Source of the DNA: Scilla litardierei
Taxonomy: Eukaryota; Streptophyta; Magnoliopsida; Asparagales; Asparagaceae
Assembly (NCBI GenBank): GCA_030789695.1
Contig: CM061133.1
Coordinates: 98,413,128-98,477,127, forward strand
Reading direction: 5' to 3'
Length of the DNA: 64,000 nt
The translations under genes and the position numbers were made by a program. The notes under the pieces were generated by a model. It saw only the letters and a list, made by a program, of their open reading frames with translations, made no database searches and had not been told where the DNA came from. Every line of letters starts with the position of its first letter. Position 1 is the stretch's first letter. Positions 1 to 11,128 of this stretch are shown here, piece by piece.

Positions 1-1119
1 CCGCTCTCATGTATGTATGCCTGGTAACCCACAATGCACAAGTACGAGTAATCTCCAGCTTCACCACTCCATATCTCCTCAGGGATCTTATAGCCAATCG
101 CTAATGAAGGAACTCTATTCACAATGTGCACACCAGTCGAGAGTATCTCACCCCAGGATTCCTTCCCCAAACTGGCTGAGTGTCTCAAACACCGCACTCT
201 CTCCAACAATGTCCGATTCATCCGCTCCACCACACCATTCGACTGCGGATCACCGGGTGTGCTAAAGTGTCTGTGGATCTCATGGAGTTTGCAGAAATTT
301 CTAAACTTCCTCGAGGTAAACTCACCTTCATTGTCAGATCTAAGCACCTTCACGTGCCTTTTGATTTGCTTCTCCACATGGTCTTCTACTCTTGAAACAT
401 ATCAAAAGTCTGGTCCTTTGACTTCATTAAGTACATCCAGACTTTGCGAGAGTAGTCGTCAATAAATAAGACAAAATACTTAGCTCCTCCTCTTGACGGC
501 TCTGGGCATGGTCCCCACACATCTGTGTGTATATAGTTAAGTGGTCATTTGCTAGTATGCTTTCTCGTGTTAAACTGCAGCTTTTTCTTCTTACCGTACA
601 CACAGGATTCGCAGAATTCTACACTCTCATTCAAGGCTTCAATTAGTTTTCTTCTTCGAAGTACATCAAGCATTTTGTCACACGGATGACCCAAACGATA
701 ATGCCATAGCTTGGCTGAATCTTTCGAAACTGCGCTCGAAGTGCGTACGTCTGCTTCACCTTCAACTGTGGTACCTTGAAGGGCGTATAGGTTTCCCACT
801 TTTCTTCCCTTCATTACAACCATGGCTCCTTTAGAAACTCGAAGTTGGTCTTTTCAAAGACCGACTTACATCCGGCATTGTCTAATACACCTATGAAGAT
901 TAGGCACTTCTGTAAATCTGGGACATGCCTCACATCGACAAGTGTACGCACTATGCTGTCATGCATCTTTATCCGAACGGTTCCAATACCCGAAGTTCTA
1001 CATTTTGCATTGTTTCCCATAAGGATTGAGCCTCCATCTTGCTTGAAACGGTATGTCGTGAACCAACTCCTATGAGGAGTCATATGATATGAGCATCCAC
1101 TATCCATGAGCCACGCCAA
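1..1119 (-). pseudogene. Copia A protease, GAG-pre-integrase and integrase core, broken
   Basis: The segment reads from right to left. It begins with an aspartic protease (WLMDSGCSYHMT, about 1075-1115) and a GAG-pre-integrase domain with its zinc site (LWHYRLGHP ... CESCVYGK, about 590-705). The integrase core follows, with the first Asp in HTDVWGP near 520, the second in DNEGEF near 325, and Glu in NGVVERMNRT near 225. The protein would cut the polyprotein and insert copia cDNA. Lesions are visible: an in-frame TGA just before PLNYIHTDVW (about 540), a TAG plus one-base loss after DMFQE (about 390), and a frame break between protease and pre-integrase near 820. Gag and protease are separated by several stops (1120-1195). 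The annotation stops at the window edge, so the reverse transcriptase is unseen. Confidence 0.85.
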
Positions 1120-1195
1120 GTTAGCATCACCTGTAATCCCTGCAGCAAAATCTCGGTATCTCTACTTTCATCATGGACCTGCTTACCATCAATCC

Positions 1196-1975
1196 CTAAA
1201 GATGCCGAACCTTCTCGGTTTCCTTTTCTTTCTTCCTATTCTTGATAGGACAATGATTCGAATAATGATCCTTCTTGTGGAAATTGTAGCATGTGATGTT
1301 CGCAAACCTATCCTGCGAGTGTCTCGACTTGGAGCGGTCATTATTCTTCCTGAAGCCTCCTCTCCTTTCCTGTCGACCCCTTACATGCAATGCCTCCTCG
1401 CGGTTACTCACATGATCTCTACCTTGAACCTTGCCACATAGTTTCTCTGTGTGAAGCACCGCCTTCACCTCTTCCATGGTGAGAGTAGTCCGATTGTAAT
1501 TCATCGACCGAACAAATTGATTATACTTTTCAGGCAATGAACACAAAAAGATAACTTCTTGTTGCTCATCTTCAATCTTCACATCCATACCATGCAACTC
1601 TAGTACAATCCCGTTCAACTCATCCATGTGATCCTTCACCGCTGAACCTGACTTCATCTTGAGAGTATACAGCTGCTGAAGCAAATATAGGCAACTCGTG
1701 AAGGATGTCTTCATGTATAATCCCTCAAGCTTCTTCCATATATCAGATGACGTAGCCTCATCCAGGACTTTCCTCAGAACATTATCTGATAACGACAACT
1801 GAATCACGTTATACGCCTTCCCCTCCATTTCCACTCTAGCAGATGCAGTCACCTTCTTATCGATATTCGAGACATTGAATACGATCTGGTAACACCCCGT
1901 CTGCATAAGAAAACTCTTCACCTTCGTTTGCCAAATCCGAAAATCATTCCGGCTGGTGAACTTCTCAATGTTCAA
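1196..1975 (-). pseudogene. Copia A gag
   Basis: This is a 259-residue gag (capsid/nucleocapsid) of a copia retrotransposon. It packages element RNA into cytoplasmic particles. The N-terminus (EKFTSRNDFRIWQTKVKSFL) and the central UBN2-like region with a GMDVKIEDEQQEVIFLCSLPEKY core are typical copia gag. The C-terminus has a zinc knuckle, CYNFHKKDHYSNHC, in which the second Cys of the CCHC set is Phe, so metal binding is probably lost. The ORF ends at a stop that cuts gag off from protease. The start ATG at 1975 lies about 57 bases past the primer site, a normal spacing. It is annotated as a pseudogene because of the broken knuckle and the stops downstream. Confidence 0.85.
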
Positions 1976-2032
1976 GTTTCCAAAGACACCATCTTTCCTT
2001 CGCCACTAACTTCCTTTGCAATAAAACCATAA

Positions 2033-2045
2033 GCTCTGATACCAC
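2033..2045 (-). other. Primer-binding site of element A (tRNA-iMet)
   Basis: On the minus strand it reads GTGGTATCAGAGC, complementary to the 3' end of plant initiator tRNA-Met. It sits one base inside the LTR edge, so it fixes the element's orientation and the LTR boundary. Confidence 0.93.
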
Positions 2046-2546
2046 TTGTTGGGGGTGAAAATCGAAAACACATTGGGATCAATGCGGAAACCAACCCTAA
2101 TAAACTAATCAGGAATATAGAGCTAGCAAAAATCTAATCCCAATGACCCAACAAAATTCCCAAACGACCTTGCAATAGAAAGTAGCAAACGAATCACAGC
2201 AACAAATAACTCAATCGCAGACACAAGAGGATTTACCCTGGTTCGGTTGTAAACAACCTACGTCCAACAATCCAATCCGAGACGATTCCACTAGTAGAGA
2301 GATCAAAACAATTAAGGTTACAAAACGCTCCCTCACACGTGAGTAATAACTTGTCAACAGAACAAGCCCTCACGAATCCACTCAAGAGGAAGAAATCAAT
2401 GGAGGAAGAGGAGAAGGAAAAGCCAAACCTTTCTCTCAAGAACACAAACCCTAAAACTCTCTCCAATCTCCAATAGGGTAGCAAGAGGCTCTCTAAAACT
2501 CAATGGAGGCTTTGGAGGCTTGACCTAATCTAAAACAATAGTTAGG

Positions 2547-2556
2547 TTTAAATACA
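2547..2556 (-). promoter_or_regulatory. Candidate TATA box of LTR A
   Basis: Minus-strand GTATTTAAAC lies about 85 bases downstream of the palindromic array and upstream of the predicted R/U5 region. The placement is inferred from sequence only. Confidence 0.5.
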
Positions 2557-2639
2557 AACCCAAAACAAAGGAGAAAAACCTCATCGAGCCGTCAGTTTTC
2601 ACGCATGGGCCCGCGACGACTCGGCCCGAGCCGGCTGTC

Positions 2640-3005
2640 AGCTCAGTCTGCTCGGTCGAGCAGACATGCCCTAGGAACATCACTGATGGAGTCGAGTCGA
2701 CTCTGTCGAGTAGGCCAGCTGCTCGACTGAGTAGCCTTCCTACTCGATCAAGTAGGAGTCACCCGAGTCGGAGGAAAAACTTCCCAAAGCTCTCTGCCTG
2801 CTCGGTCTGTCAAAGACTTCATGCTGCTCGGTCGAGTAACTTCCTGCTCGACCGAGTAGCTTCCTACTCGACCAAGTAGGAGTCGCCCGAGTCAGAGGGA
2901 AAACTTCCCAAAACTCTCTACCTGTTCGGTCTGTCAGAGACTTTATGCTGCTCGGTCGAGTAGCTGGATACTCGACCGAGTAGCCTCCTACTCAACCGAG
3001 TAGCC
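2640..3005 (-). repeat. Palindromic GGTCGAGTAG word array in LTR A
   Basis: About ten copies of CTCGGTCGAG and TACTCGACCGAGTAG words lie in alternating orientation, together with a roughly 115-bp near-duplication (about 2745-2860 against 2865-2985). The array lies just upstream of the LTR TATA box in transcription sense. Confidence 0.8.
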
Positions 3006-3046
3006 TGGAAAAAAAGCATGTTGGATTTGAATCACCAAAAACAACA

Positions 3047-3910
3047 TCTTCCTCTATTGCATGATTGTGACGATGATCTTTCATTTAATCTTTCATTTTT
3101 GAATTCCTTCGATGGATGAACCTCGAAAGGATAACCAACTTTATGGTAGCTATGGCTACCAAGTTAGTTTTCTGCACCTTTATCTTCCATTCATTTTATC
3201 TTTCATTTTAAAATTGTATAGTACCCTCTTCATACCATTACAATTGATTGTAGTTATTATGGTATGAGATTCATGAAAAAAATTCCCTTCACAAAAATGA
3301 AAACATCATCCCAGATCATGTTTGTAGTTTTAGTTTTAATTTATATTTATCGCATTTTTTATTTTGACATCTATTAACGTTATTTGATCTGATATTCTAT
3401 TTTGTAGTACTTCCCTGACTACAATTGTGCTACTACTTTCATTATCAAATAGCTGAAGTCAAGAAAGATTGGTGTGTTATGTGTTCCAGAATTATGTCAT
3501 TTAGTATAGCTCTCGAAACTAAAGGTCGGTAATCAGTAAAACTTTGTTTTTACCTTTGATAAAGTTGTGATCTTTGGTAAATTTGCGATCTTTGATGATA
3601 AAGTTGCAACCTTATGATGCATATTATTTTTTGCAGCAATATGTGTTCTAAAATGTTGTCGTCATTGATGTCACCGACGATTGAATGCAACCCCTTTTTG
3701 TGCAGGAATATCACACTGGTAAGATGACCGTTTCCTTTCTTTATTTTTCCACTTCTTCTTGACTATGGTTCTGGAAATTAGAAGTAATCGTGGACTCTTC
3801 TTACTAGGAAATCCTCTCCCACTAACTTGACAACTCCCAAAACAACTGGTAATGGTTCTATCATAGTGTAAAAAACTAATGTTTCAACTTTTCTTGGAGA
3901 ATGTTCATAT
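3047..3910. other. Unassigned AT-rich interval
   Basis: I see no reliable coding sequence or repeat here. It lies between LTR A and the kinase fragment and may hold introns or upstream parts of that captured gene, but no further kinase exon could be recognised. Confidence 0.4.
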
Positions 3911-4332
3911 GGGAGCAAATACAAAAGGGGCATCTATATGGTCTTTGAATTCATGGAAAACGATCTGACATATTTGTCAGATCAACCTGGTATGCGAATT
4001 AATATACCTCAGATGTATAAAGGTATTCTAATTTCATGTAGCAACGTTAATTTTGTGTTAATCAATTCTTTGTTGTTTTTTGACATCTGAAATCATTCTA
4101 AACAATATGCTAGTGCTACATGAGGCAGTCGCTAACGAGATTGCACTATTGCCATGTGAATCAAGGTCTCCATTGTGACATAAAGGGTTATTATTAAAGC
4201 CAATTGTAAGTATTTCTAAATAAACTTTTTCTAATGCTAATGTTATGTTCGACATGAAATGTGTAGTGTCAAATCGACAACGAGGGAAACTTAAAGCTTG
4301 CTGATTTTGGCCATTCACGATCATTCTCAAGT
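3911..4332 (+). pseudogene. Fragment of a CDKC-type cyclin-dependent protein kinase, with introns
   Basis: Three exon-like blocks read as consecutive parts of a plant CDKC/CDK9-type kinase domain. Block 3911-4021 gives KYKRGIYMVFEFMENDLTYL, the hinge and helix D region. Block 4114-4186 gives CYMRQSLTRLHYCHVNQGLH followed by CDIKG, the catalytic loop. Block about 4266-4332 gives DNEGNLKLADFGHSRSFS, with the DFG motif. The gaps of about 92 and 80 bases sit where a plant gene could have introns, so this was copied as DNA and not as mRNA. Lesions: the HRD Arg is Cys (HCD), about three codons before IDNEG are lost with a frame change, and neither the N-lobe nor the activation loop onward is seen. 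The fragment runs directly into CACTA subterminal repeats, which suggests capture by that transposon. The family call is strong; the exact exon edges are not. Confidence 0.82.
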
Positions 4333-4893
4333 ATAAGCGCTGTCTAAGGTGGACCTTTGACAGCGCTTGTACTAAACGAAGTGATATCTATTTCTGACCT
4401 TAGACAGTGCTTGTACTAAACAAGTGATGAACAAGCGATGTCTAAGGTCTCATTTAGATAGCGCTTGTTTAGTACAAGCGCTGTCTATGGTGGACCATTA
4501 ACCGAACTTGTATTAAAAGAGCTTGTCTATTGGGACCTTAGACAACGCTTGTACTAAACACGCATTGTCTAAGGTCCCAGTGTTGTCTATGGTGGACCTT
4601 TAACAACACTTGTGCTAAAGACCGTAGTCTATTGGGACCTTTGACAGTGCTTGTACTAAACATGCATTGTCTTAGGGCCCAGATAGTTAGTGCTTTTTTT
4701 AGTACAAGCGCTGTCTACGGTGGACCTTTGATATCGCTTTTACTAAATAAGTGATGTCTATTGGGACCTTTGATAGCGCTTGTACTAACAATCGTTGTCT
4801 AAGGTCACAGATAGATAGTGCTTTTTTAGTACAAGCGCTATCTATGGTGGACCTTTAACCACGCTTTTACTAAAGAAGCGATGTCTATTGGGA
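4333..4893. repeat. CACTA (En/Spm) subterminal repeat array, left part
   Basis: About six imperfect units of 80-95 bp are built from words such as AGTACAAGCGCTGTCTA, GGTGGACCTTTGACAGCG and CTTGTACTAAAC, in both orientations. This is the organisation of CACTA subterminal regions, where the transposase binds. The array is interrupted at 4894-4898 by the insertion of element B and resumes at 24212. Confidence 0.75.
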
Positions 4894-4898
4894 CCTTT

Positions 4899-5333
4899 TG
4901 TAATGCCCTGCGTAGCTACTGCATAAGTACTAGAGGGGGGGTGAATAGTACTTTAAAATAATCAAGAGTATAATTTCTAATTATTGTGCAAACACAAACA
5001 ACAATGCGGAATAATCTACAAACAACAAGAACTAAACAACGCAAACAACTGATATAACGGGTTCGGATCCACCCAAGTCTCCCCGACTTGTTCTCGGTGA
5101 TCCTACGTCTCAAACACCCAGATCCCATCTGGCTACTTGAGTTAGAAACCACTAACCCAAGCTTTGCACTATGAAATTCTTGTAGAAAAACCTCCACAAG
5201 ACCAAATCATACGCAAATGAAATGTGACTCCCACAACCCGGGATCACACACTTCTCTCACAACCGAGAGAACAACTTTCAATAACAAAGTAAATGAAACA
5301 ATGAAATACGTACCAACAAAATCCTATGCCTTG
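4899..5333 (-). repeat. 3' LTR of element B, piece 1
   Basis: It aligns with 22491-22925 of the other LTR. It is cut by solo LTR I after ATGCCTTG; the CCTTG at 5329-5333 is the target duplication. Confidence 0.93.
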
Positions 5334-5604
5334 TGTAATGACTGGTTTTCGTGTAATTGGATTATCTATATTAAAATATATGCTTGGTGGATTTTCTCCT
5401 TGGATGTGTGGTTTTCGTCGCCGTAGCTTTCACTTTCGATCGTTTCATCGTGATTTTCTAGCTTCTTCCTTCGATCGTCGATTTCGGAGTAAGTCATTCG
5501 TGACGAGCTTCAAATCGCTCATATCTTAGAGTTAGAGTGATCTTAGAAGCCATAGGAATCTTCCCGAAGCTCCGCGATTCGAATCGACACTTTTAGTACA
5601 TCTT

Positions 5605-6030
5605 AGTTGGTTCGAGAAGGCGGACCAACCGACTAGAATTCAATCTAGTCGGTCAGGAACTCTTCTCCAACCGACTAGTTCTTTAAATCTACTGTACAGG
5701 AGTTACTGTTTACTCTTAGTCGGTCTAAGAACACTCACCGACCGACTAGATGTGAAACTAGTCGGTCTGAACTTGCTCTCAGACCGACTAGTTCCTTTGA
5801 TTAATTTTACCTAAGCTACTATTCCTCGTTAGTCGGTTCATGAACACTCACCGACCGACTAGATTCCAAACTAGTCGATCGACGGGCCTTCACAGACAGA
5901 CTAATTCACTTCCCAGATTTTCCCCTTCGTTCGCTGTTTGATTCTAGTCGGTCACAGTTGGTCGACCGACCGACTAGTTGCTAAACTAGTCGGTCAGTAA
6001 CTCTTCTTTGACCGACTAATCAGTGTCGAA
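5605..6030 (+). repeat. Palindromic AGTCGGTC/GACCGACTA array in solo LTR I
   Basis: About five units each pair TAGTCGGTC with GACCGACTA across spacers of about 15-25 bases. Units are separated by short AT-rich stretches containing an ACTGTTTAC-like word. The array ends about 30 bases before the TATA box at 6063. Confidence 0.88.
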
Positions 6031-6062
6031 ACCCTAATTTCTGGGCAGCCGCCAGCTCTTCC

Positions 6063-6070
6063 TATTTAAA
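6063..6070 (+). promoter_or_regulatory. Candidate TATA box of solo LTR I
   Basis: TATTTAAA occurs in the context CCTATTTAAACCC directly downstream of the palindromic array. The same context is found at 17738 and 10345 (minus strand) in element C. Confidence 0.65.
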
Positions 6071-6871
6071 CCCCCCAAACGTTTTCTTTTCTTCTTTCAT
6101 TTCTCCTGAGCCTCCTTCTTCCCCAAATCACCATCCATCTTCCCCTAGCCTTCCTCCTTCATCAAGAGCCCTTCCCCCTCTCCATTTTGGCCGGCCACCA
6201 CCTCTAGGTCGTCGAAAAACCCCCAAAAATCCCCAAAACCCCATTTCTCCTTGTTTTCTCCCCATTCCAGATCTGAACCCTAGGTTTCCCCGGATCGTTC
6301 TTCCGTTGCCGTGCTTGCTCAGCATTGATCTTCCGCTTCTATATGCGATTTCCTCTCCGTAGATAACTTTTGTGGCGTGCCTCGTTGATCATCTTCTTTG
6401 GCGTGAGGCAAGTGAAACTTGCATCTCTTGATTTGGGCCATGTCTTAGGCCATTTCCTTGCTTTAGCGTAAAAGAGATTAGACGGTGAAAGGATAGCAGT
6501 CTAGACGCCATTGACCTAGCTTGACAACGAAGCTTGGTCACCCTCGTCATGCTTGTATGTCACGTTTAATTTCACTTAACGGTACACGTATTAACTGTTC
6601 ATGTCATCCATGCATCTTTAACTGCCATGTTTAATTTAAATTAATGGTACGCGAATATCTGTTCATGCCATTGCATTTTGCCTGTCATGTTTAATTTAAT
6701 TAACGGTACGCGAATAACTGCTCATGTCATTGCATGCTTGAACACTCATCGTGATTGCGTAGCATCGCTACATACTAGTGCTACTTGTTCCGGCTAGGCA
6801 CCTGTTTTGCGGGCACAACCCTAGGCCAATTACAAATCTGGCTCGTGGTCCAGAAAACGAGCTCAATACAT

Positions 6872-7098
6872 CCTGCGGGCAATAGGGCACTCGCCTGTGT
6901 GTGAGTGATCCCTTGTACTTGAATACAGCCTGCGGGCAGTAGGGCACTCGCCTGTGTGTGAGTGATCCCTTGTACTTGAATACAGCCTGCGGGCAATAGG
7001 GCACCCGCCTGTGTGTGAGTGATCCCTTGTACTTGAATACAACCTGCGGATAATAGGGCGCTCACATGTGTGTGGGTGACCCCTTGTACTTGTTACTT
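6872..7098 (+). repeat. 57-bp minisatellite, four copies, in solo LTR I
   Basis: Units start at 6872, 6929, 6986 and 7043 with CCTGCGGGCAATAGGGC-like sequence. Because 57 is a multiple of three, open frames run through it, but they are not coding. Element C's LTRs lack this expansion. Confidence 0.9.
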
Positions 7099-7784
7099 GA
7101 CAATACATGGCACACCTACCACTTGTACTTGTCCGTGTTTTACTTGTAAAACTTGTTATCCATGACATACTTGCTACTTTCTACTTGTACTTCCCTTTAC
7201 TTGTCACTTCCATACTATACTTGCCATGTCATGCATCATACTATAACTGCTAGGTTGTTAGTTACCTTTCTTTCAGTTTCCTTGCACAAGTCTTTCGACT
7301 TGCTGACATGTGCCCCTTTTCTCTTTTGGGTGACACATGTTAGATCCCGAGCCTGAGTTTGTCGCTGAGGACGTAGTGTTTACTGGCGCTGAGCCAGTGG
7401 TTGCTGAGGAGGAGTTTGTGGTCATTGGTGACCAGTCTTAGAGGTCGCTCGTGTTCTCTTCCTTGTTTAGGTTTGCTGTTAGTTGTTGGTGCGGGGCACC
7501 CTTGCTTGTATGTTGTACTTTGTTGGCCATGTTGGGCCTTAGCTTTTCCCTTTTGAGCCTGGTGGCTTTTCTGTGATATTGTAATTTATTTTATGGATAT
7601 TCTGAGATTTAATAAATTGCTTATTGTCTCACTTCATTATTAATATCGTTGTTTCGTATTGCGTTGCAAGGACCTGCCAATTTATTGTTGATTGACGCTT
7701 ATCGGGCTTGGAGCTTTACAGCTTCAAGTCTGTGCGGACCTTCTCACGTCTCGCCTCCAAATTTTTGGGAAGCGGGGCGTGACA

Positions 7785-8537
7785 CCTTGAGTAAACTTAC
7801 AATATTAGGGCATGGAGGATTTTGAGGAAGACGAAAGCACCAAACCCTAGCTCCACCAAGATGGACATCAATAGATGGCTAGGGTGGAGATGGTGACCTT
7901 GAATCAAGCTCTTAGCTTGAGAGGCTCACAATGAAGAGAATCTCTCTTGAGGAATTAGGGCTCAAGAAGTTGAGGGAGAGATTCTTGTGAGAAGAGAGAG
8001 CTTTGAAATAGAGTTGAATGGCTCCTCTTTGATTTCTCTAAACCTCTAGAATATCAGCCTTGATAGCCTTGAAGAAGCCCTTCAAGTATATATAGATTAG
8101 AGGGAGAGAGAGAGAGCAGAATTCGTAGCATTTAATGCTCCAACGGCTCTGTTCTGAAGCAGCTTAATCGGTCTAAGAAGGATCACTGACTTATTAGTTT
8201 CTCAACTAGTCGGTCGGTGATTCTTCTTGGACCGACTAAGAGGATGACAGCCAAGAATATAGAATTCAGGTCGATAGAACTAGTCGGTCTAAGAAGACTT
8301 GCCAACCGACTAGTTTGACAACTAGTCGGTCGGTGAGTGTTCTTTGACCGACTAAGAGTTGAAATCAATAGGATGTCTTCAAGGAGAACTAGTCGGTCTA
8401 AGAACAACTTCCAACCGATTAGATTCTCAACTAGTCGGTCGATGATTGTTCTTTGACCGACTAACGATAAATAGTAGCTCAGGCTGTGAAAATGAAAGAC
8501 ATAACTAGTCAGTCTAAGAAGGATTCCAAACCGACTA
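7785..8537 (-). repeat. 3' LTR of element B, piece 2
   Basis: It continues the B LTR after solo LTR I, matching about 22926-23673 of the right LTR. It contains the TATA sequence TATATATA (8087-8094, minus-strand sense) and palindromic words from about 8168. It ends at target duplication GACTA (8533-8537) where element C inserted. Confidence 0.92.
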
Positions 8538-11082
8538 TGTCACGACCCGCTTCCCTGAAATGGAGGCGAGACGTGAAAAGGTCCGCACGGGAGTGGAGCT
8601 GTGAAGCCCCAAACCTGATAAGCGTCCACAATACATAAACAGGTCCCTGTAACCACAACAGAATAACAATAATAACACAAGGCGAGACTGAAATAAAATT
8701 CCACATCTCACAAATTGTCCAACATCAAAATAAGTCCAACATCCAGAAAAGCCACCAGGCTAAAAGAAAAGAGTCTAAAGGCCCAGAACAAGGCCAACAA
8801 AGAAACGACATAACAAAATATAGGTGCTACGCACCGATAACAAAAAAACTGTCTAACAAAAGTAAAACACAACGAAGACACTAGGACTGGTCCCCAGTGT
8901 CCACGTACTCCCCGTCAAACACAAGCTCGGGCTCGGCGTCAGCAAACACCTCGTCCTCAACGAGGTACTCGGGCTCAGGATCTAACATGTGTCACCCAAA
9001 AGAGTAAAGGGGCACATGTCAGCAAGTCTAAAAGACTTGGATAAGGAAACTGAAAGTAAGGCAACTAGCAACCTAGTAGTTTAGTATGATGCATGGCATG
9101 GCAGTTATAACATGAGTGCACAATTTAAAACATGGCAAGACAGTTTGTACAAGAGAACAATCATCGGGACAAGACAAGACAAGACAAGACAAGACAAGAC
9201 AAGAGTAGCCACGCTACTATCAATCTCAATCAATTCACATTGTTGGTGTTTACGCCCTTCGCTGAATGGTAAACATTCAGACCGATCGGCACTAAACACG
9301 ATTCACATTTCACGGTTGTTTTGTAGATGTTTGCACCCTTCGCTGAATGGCTAGCATGTCAGTCCGATCGGCCCCAAACACTACCCCACCCCAAAGAGTT
9401 TACGCCTTACAACTGCAGTTGTTGATCAAACAGACTCCCAGTTGAATGGCCGCTTAACCCTCACCCCCTATACCCACACATAATGGAGCCAGGGTCCCCG
9501 CACAATGAACTCAGCTAGTGAGCCTGGGGTTGCCCCGCACATTGAGCTCGCATTCTTAAACATTTGGCGTAGGGGTGCACCTAGCCGGAAACACGCAATT
9601 CGGGCATTGGCTATCAACCAACACATGGCCCGCTTCTGGAACACGAGCCAGGAACACAAGCATTTGTAGCAAAGCTACGCAATCACATAAACACTTAAAG
9701 AATGCAATGACATGACATTTAATTTGCGTACCGTTAATGGAAAGTAAACATGACATGGTTATCGTGCAACATGCTAAATGTCGGAACTAGCTTCGTTGTC
9801 AAGCTAGTTCCTCAATTTGCGCCTAGGCGAGTATCATTTCGTCGCCTAGCCTCTTTTACGCCTACTATAAGAAAATGGCCTAAAACATGGCCTAAACCCT
9901 AAGTGGCAAGTTTCACTTGCCTAGCACCGGGGATGACGACCACTTCGTCACACGGATGCTAATCTACGGGGAAATCGCTGTTATGGGGGAAACAAACACC
10001 AAACACATGAAATTAATTAGGGTTTCACCAAAAGTATAAATAAGTTATAAAAACAACGGTAGATCGATTTCTTACCGAGAGAAGACGGAAGAAACACTCC
10101 GGGGAACCCTAGGATCAGATCTGGAAGCAAATGGAGAAGTTTGGGGACACTAGGGTTTTGGGGGATTTAGGGATTTTGATGGAGATTTGGGGAAGATGAG
10201 GGGTAGATGGAGTGAATGGATGGATTGGATGATGGATTTAGGGCTTGGAATGGAGAAATGGAGCTTGGAGGAAGATGGGGGCTGAAGGGGAAGGATTTTA
10301 GGGTTTTGGGTCGTGTTGGAGGAAGAAGAAACGTTTGGGTTGGGTTTAAATAGGCTAGGCTGGCGGCTGCCCAGAAATTAGGGTTTTAACACTGGTTAGT
10401 CGGTCAAAGAGCAACCACTGACCGACTAGTTTGACAACTAGTCGGTCAGTCGACCAACGCAGACCGACTAAGTGCAAACAGTAACTTTTGAACGAAAATA
10501 GGATTCTAGAGTTAGTCGGTCCATGAACAAATACTGACCGACTAGTTTAGCATCTAGTCGGTCGATGAACGTTCTTAGACCGACTAAGGGTAAACAGTAA
10601 CTGATACAAAAATAATATGATGAGTTAGTCGGTTCAAGAAGCATTGCTGACCGACTAGTTTGCAACCTAGTCGGTCAACCAACGTTCTTAGACCGACTAA
10701 CGATAAACAGTAACTCCTGAGAAATTTAGAAAGCTAACTAGTCGGTCCAAGAAGGATTGCCGACCGACTGGATCGTCATCTAGTCGGTCGGTGGCCCTTC
10801 TTACACCGGCTAATGAGCACAGAAAGTACCGATACGGAGCGCGGGGCCCCGGGATCGATTCCTAAGACTCCTAGGCTTGATCTAATAGTTAGATACGACC
10901 GTTAAGAAGTCCGTCACGAGTGACATACTTCGAAATCGACGATCCTAAGGAAGAAGCGAGAAAATACGACGAATCGATCGAAAATGAAATCTACGGAGAC
11001 GAAAACCACACAAGAGGAGAAAATCCACCAAAACATATATTATATTATATTAAATCCAGATACATGAAAAGCAGTCGTTACA
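8538..11082 (-). repeat. 3' LTR of chromovirus C (2545 bp)
   Basis: The LTR runs from TGTCACGACCC to GTCGTTACA. It includes an (ACAAG)n pentanucleotide run at about 9170-9206, the palindromic array at 10394-10815 and the TATA context at 10345-10352. Confidence 0.95.
10394..10815 (-). repeat. Palindromic AGTCGGTC/GACCGACTA array in left LTR C
   Basis: About five paired words, TAGTCGGTC ... GACCGACTA, occur at a period of about 80-90 bases, each followed by an AACAGTAAC-type word. In minus-strand sense it lies just upstream of the TATA box at 10345-10352. The same word recurs in copia B. Confidence 0.9.
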
Positions 11083-11096
11083 TCCTCCCCAACTTA
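11083..11096 (-). other. Polypurine tract of chromovirus C
   Basis: The minus strand reads TTGGGGAGGA immediately before the 3' LTR. It would prime plus-strand DNA synthesis. Confidence 0.8.
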
Positions 11097-11128
11097 AGAA
11101 AAATTCCGTCCTCTGAATTTCCAAAAAC

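Larger units (their letters stand above)
1..3046 (-). mobile_element. Ty1/copia element A, partial (integrase to 5' LTR)
   Basis: This is the 5' part of a copia-type LTR retrotransposon on the minus strand; its integrase C-terminus, RT, RNase H and 3' LTR lie left of the window. The order from the right is LTR, primer site, gag, protease, GAG-pre-integrase and integrase core, which is the copia order. The coding region carries stops and frameshifts, so the copy is dead. The five bases after the LTR (3047-3051, TCTTC) would be the target duplication, but the other flank is not visible. Confidence 0.9.
2047..3046 (-). repeat. 5' LTR of copia element A (1000 bp)
   Basis: The LTR is bounded by TGTTG at 2047 and CAACA at 3046, a perfect 5-bp terminal inverted repeat next to the primer site. 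In minus-strand sense, U3 (2640-3046) carries palindromic CTCGGTCGAGTAG-type words. A TATA-like GTATTTAAAC follows at about 2547-2556, and R/U5 runs down to 2047. Confidence 0.88.
5334..7784 (+). mobile_element. Solo LTR I of a gypsy chromovirus related to element C
   Basis: The 2451-bp solo LTR starts TGTAATGAC and ends GCGTGACA, flanked by CCTTG (5329-5333 and 7785-7789). Read on the opposite strand it begins TGTCACGCCCCGCTTCCC, like the LTRs of element C, and its other end resembles the C LTR end, so it is the same or a sister family. It lies in the opposite orientation to B and C. With a single LTR and an intact target duplication, it arose by recombination between the two LTRs of a full element. 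Confidence 0.9.

Noticed and set aside
6768..7168. Repetitive open frames in solo LTR I
   Set aside because: Produced by a 57-bp tandem repeat whose length is a multiple of three.
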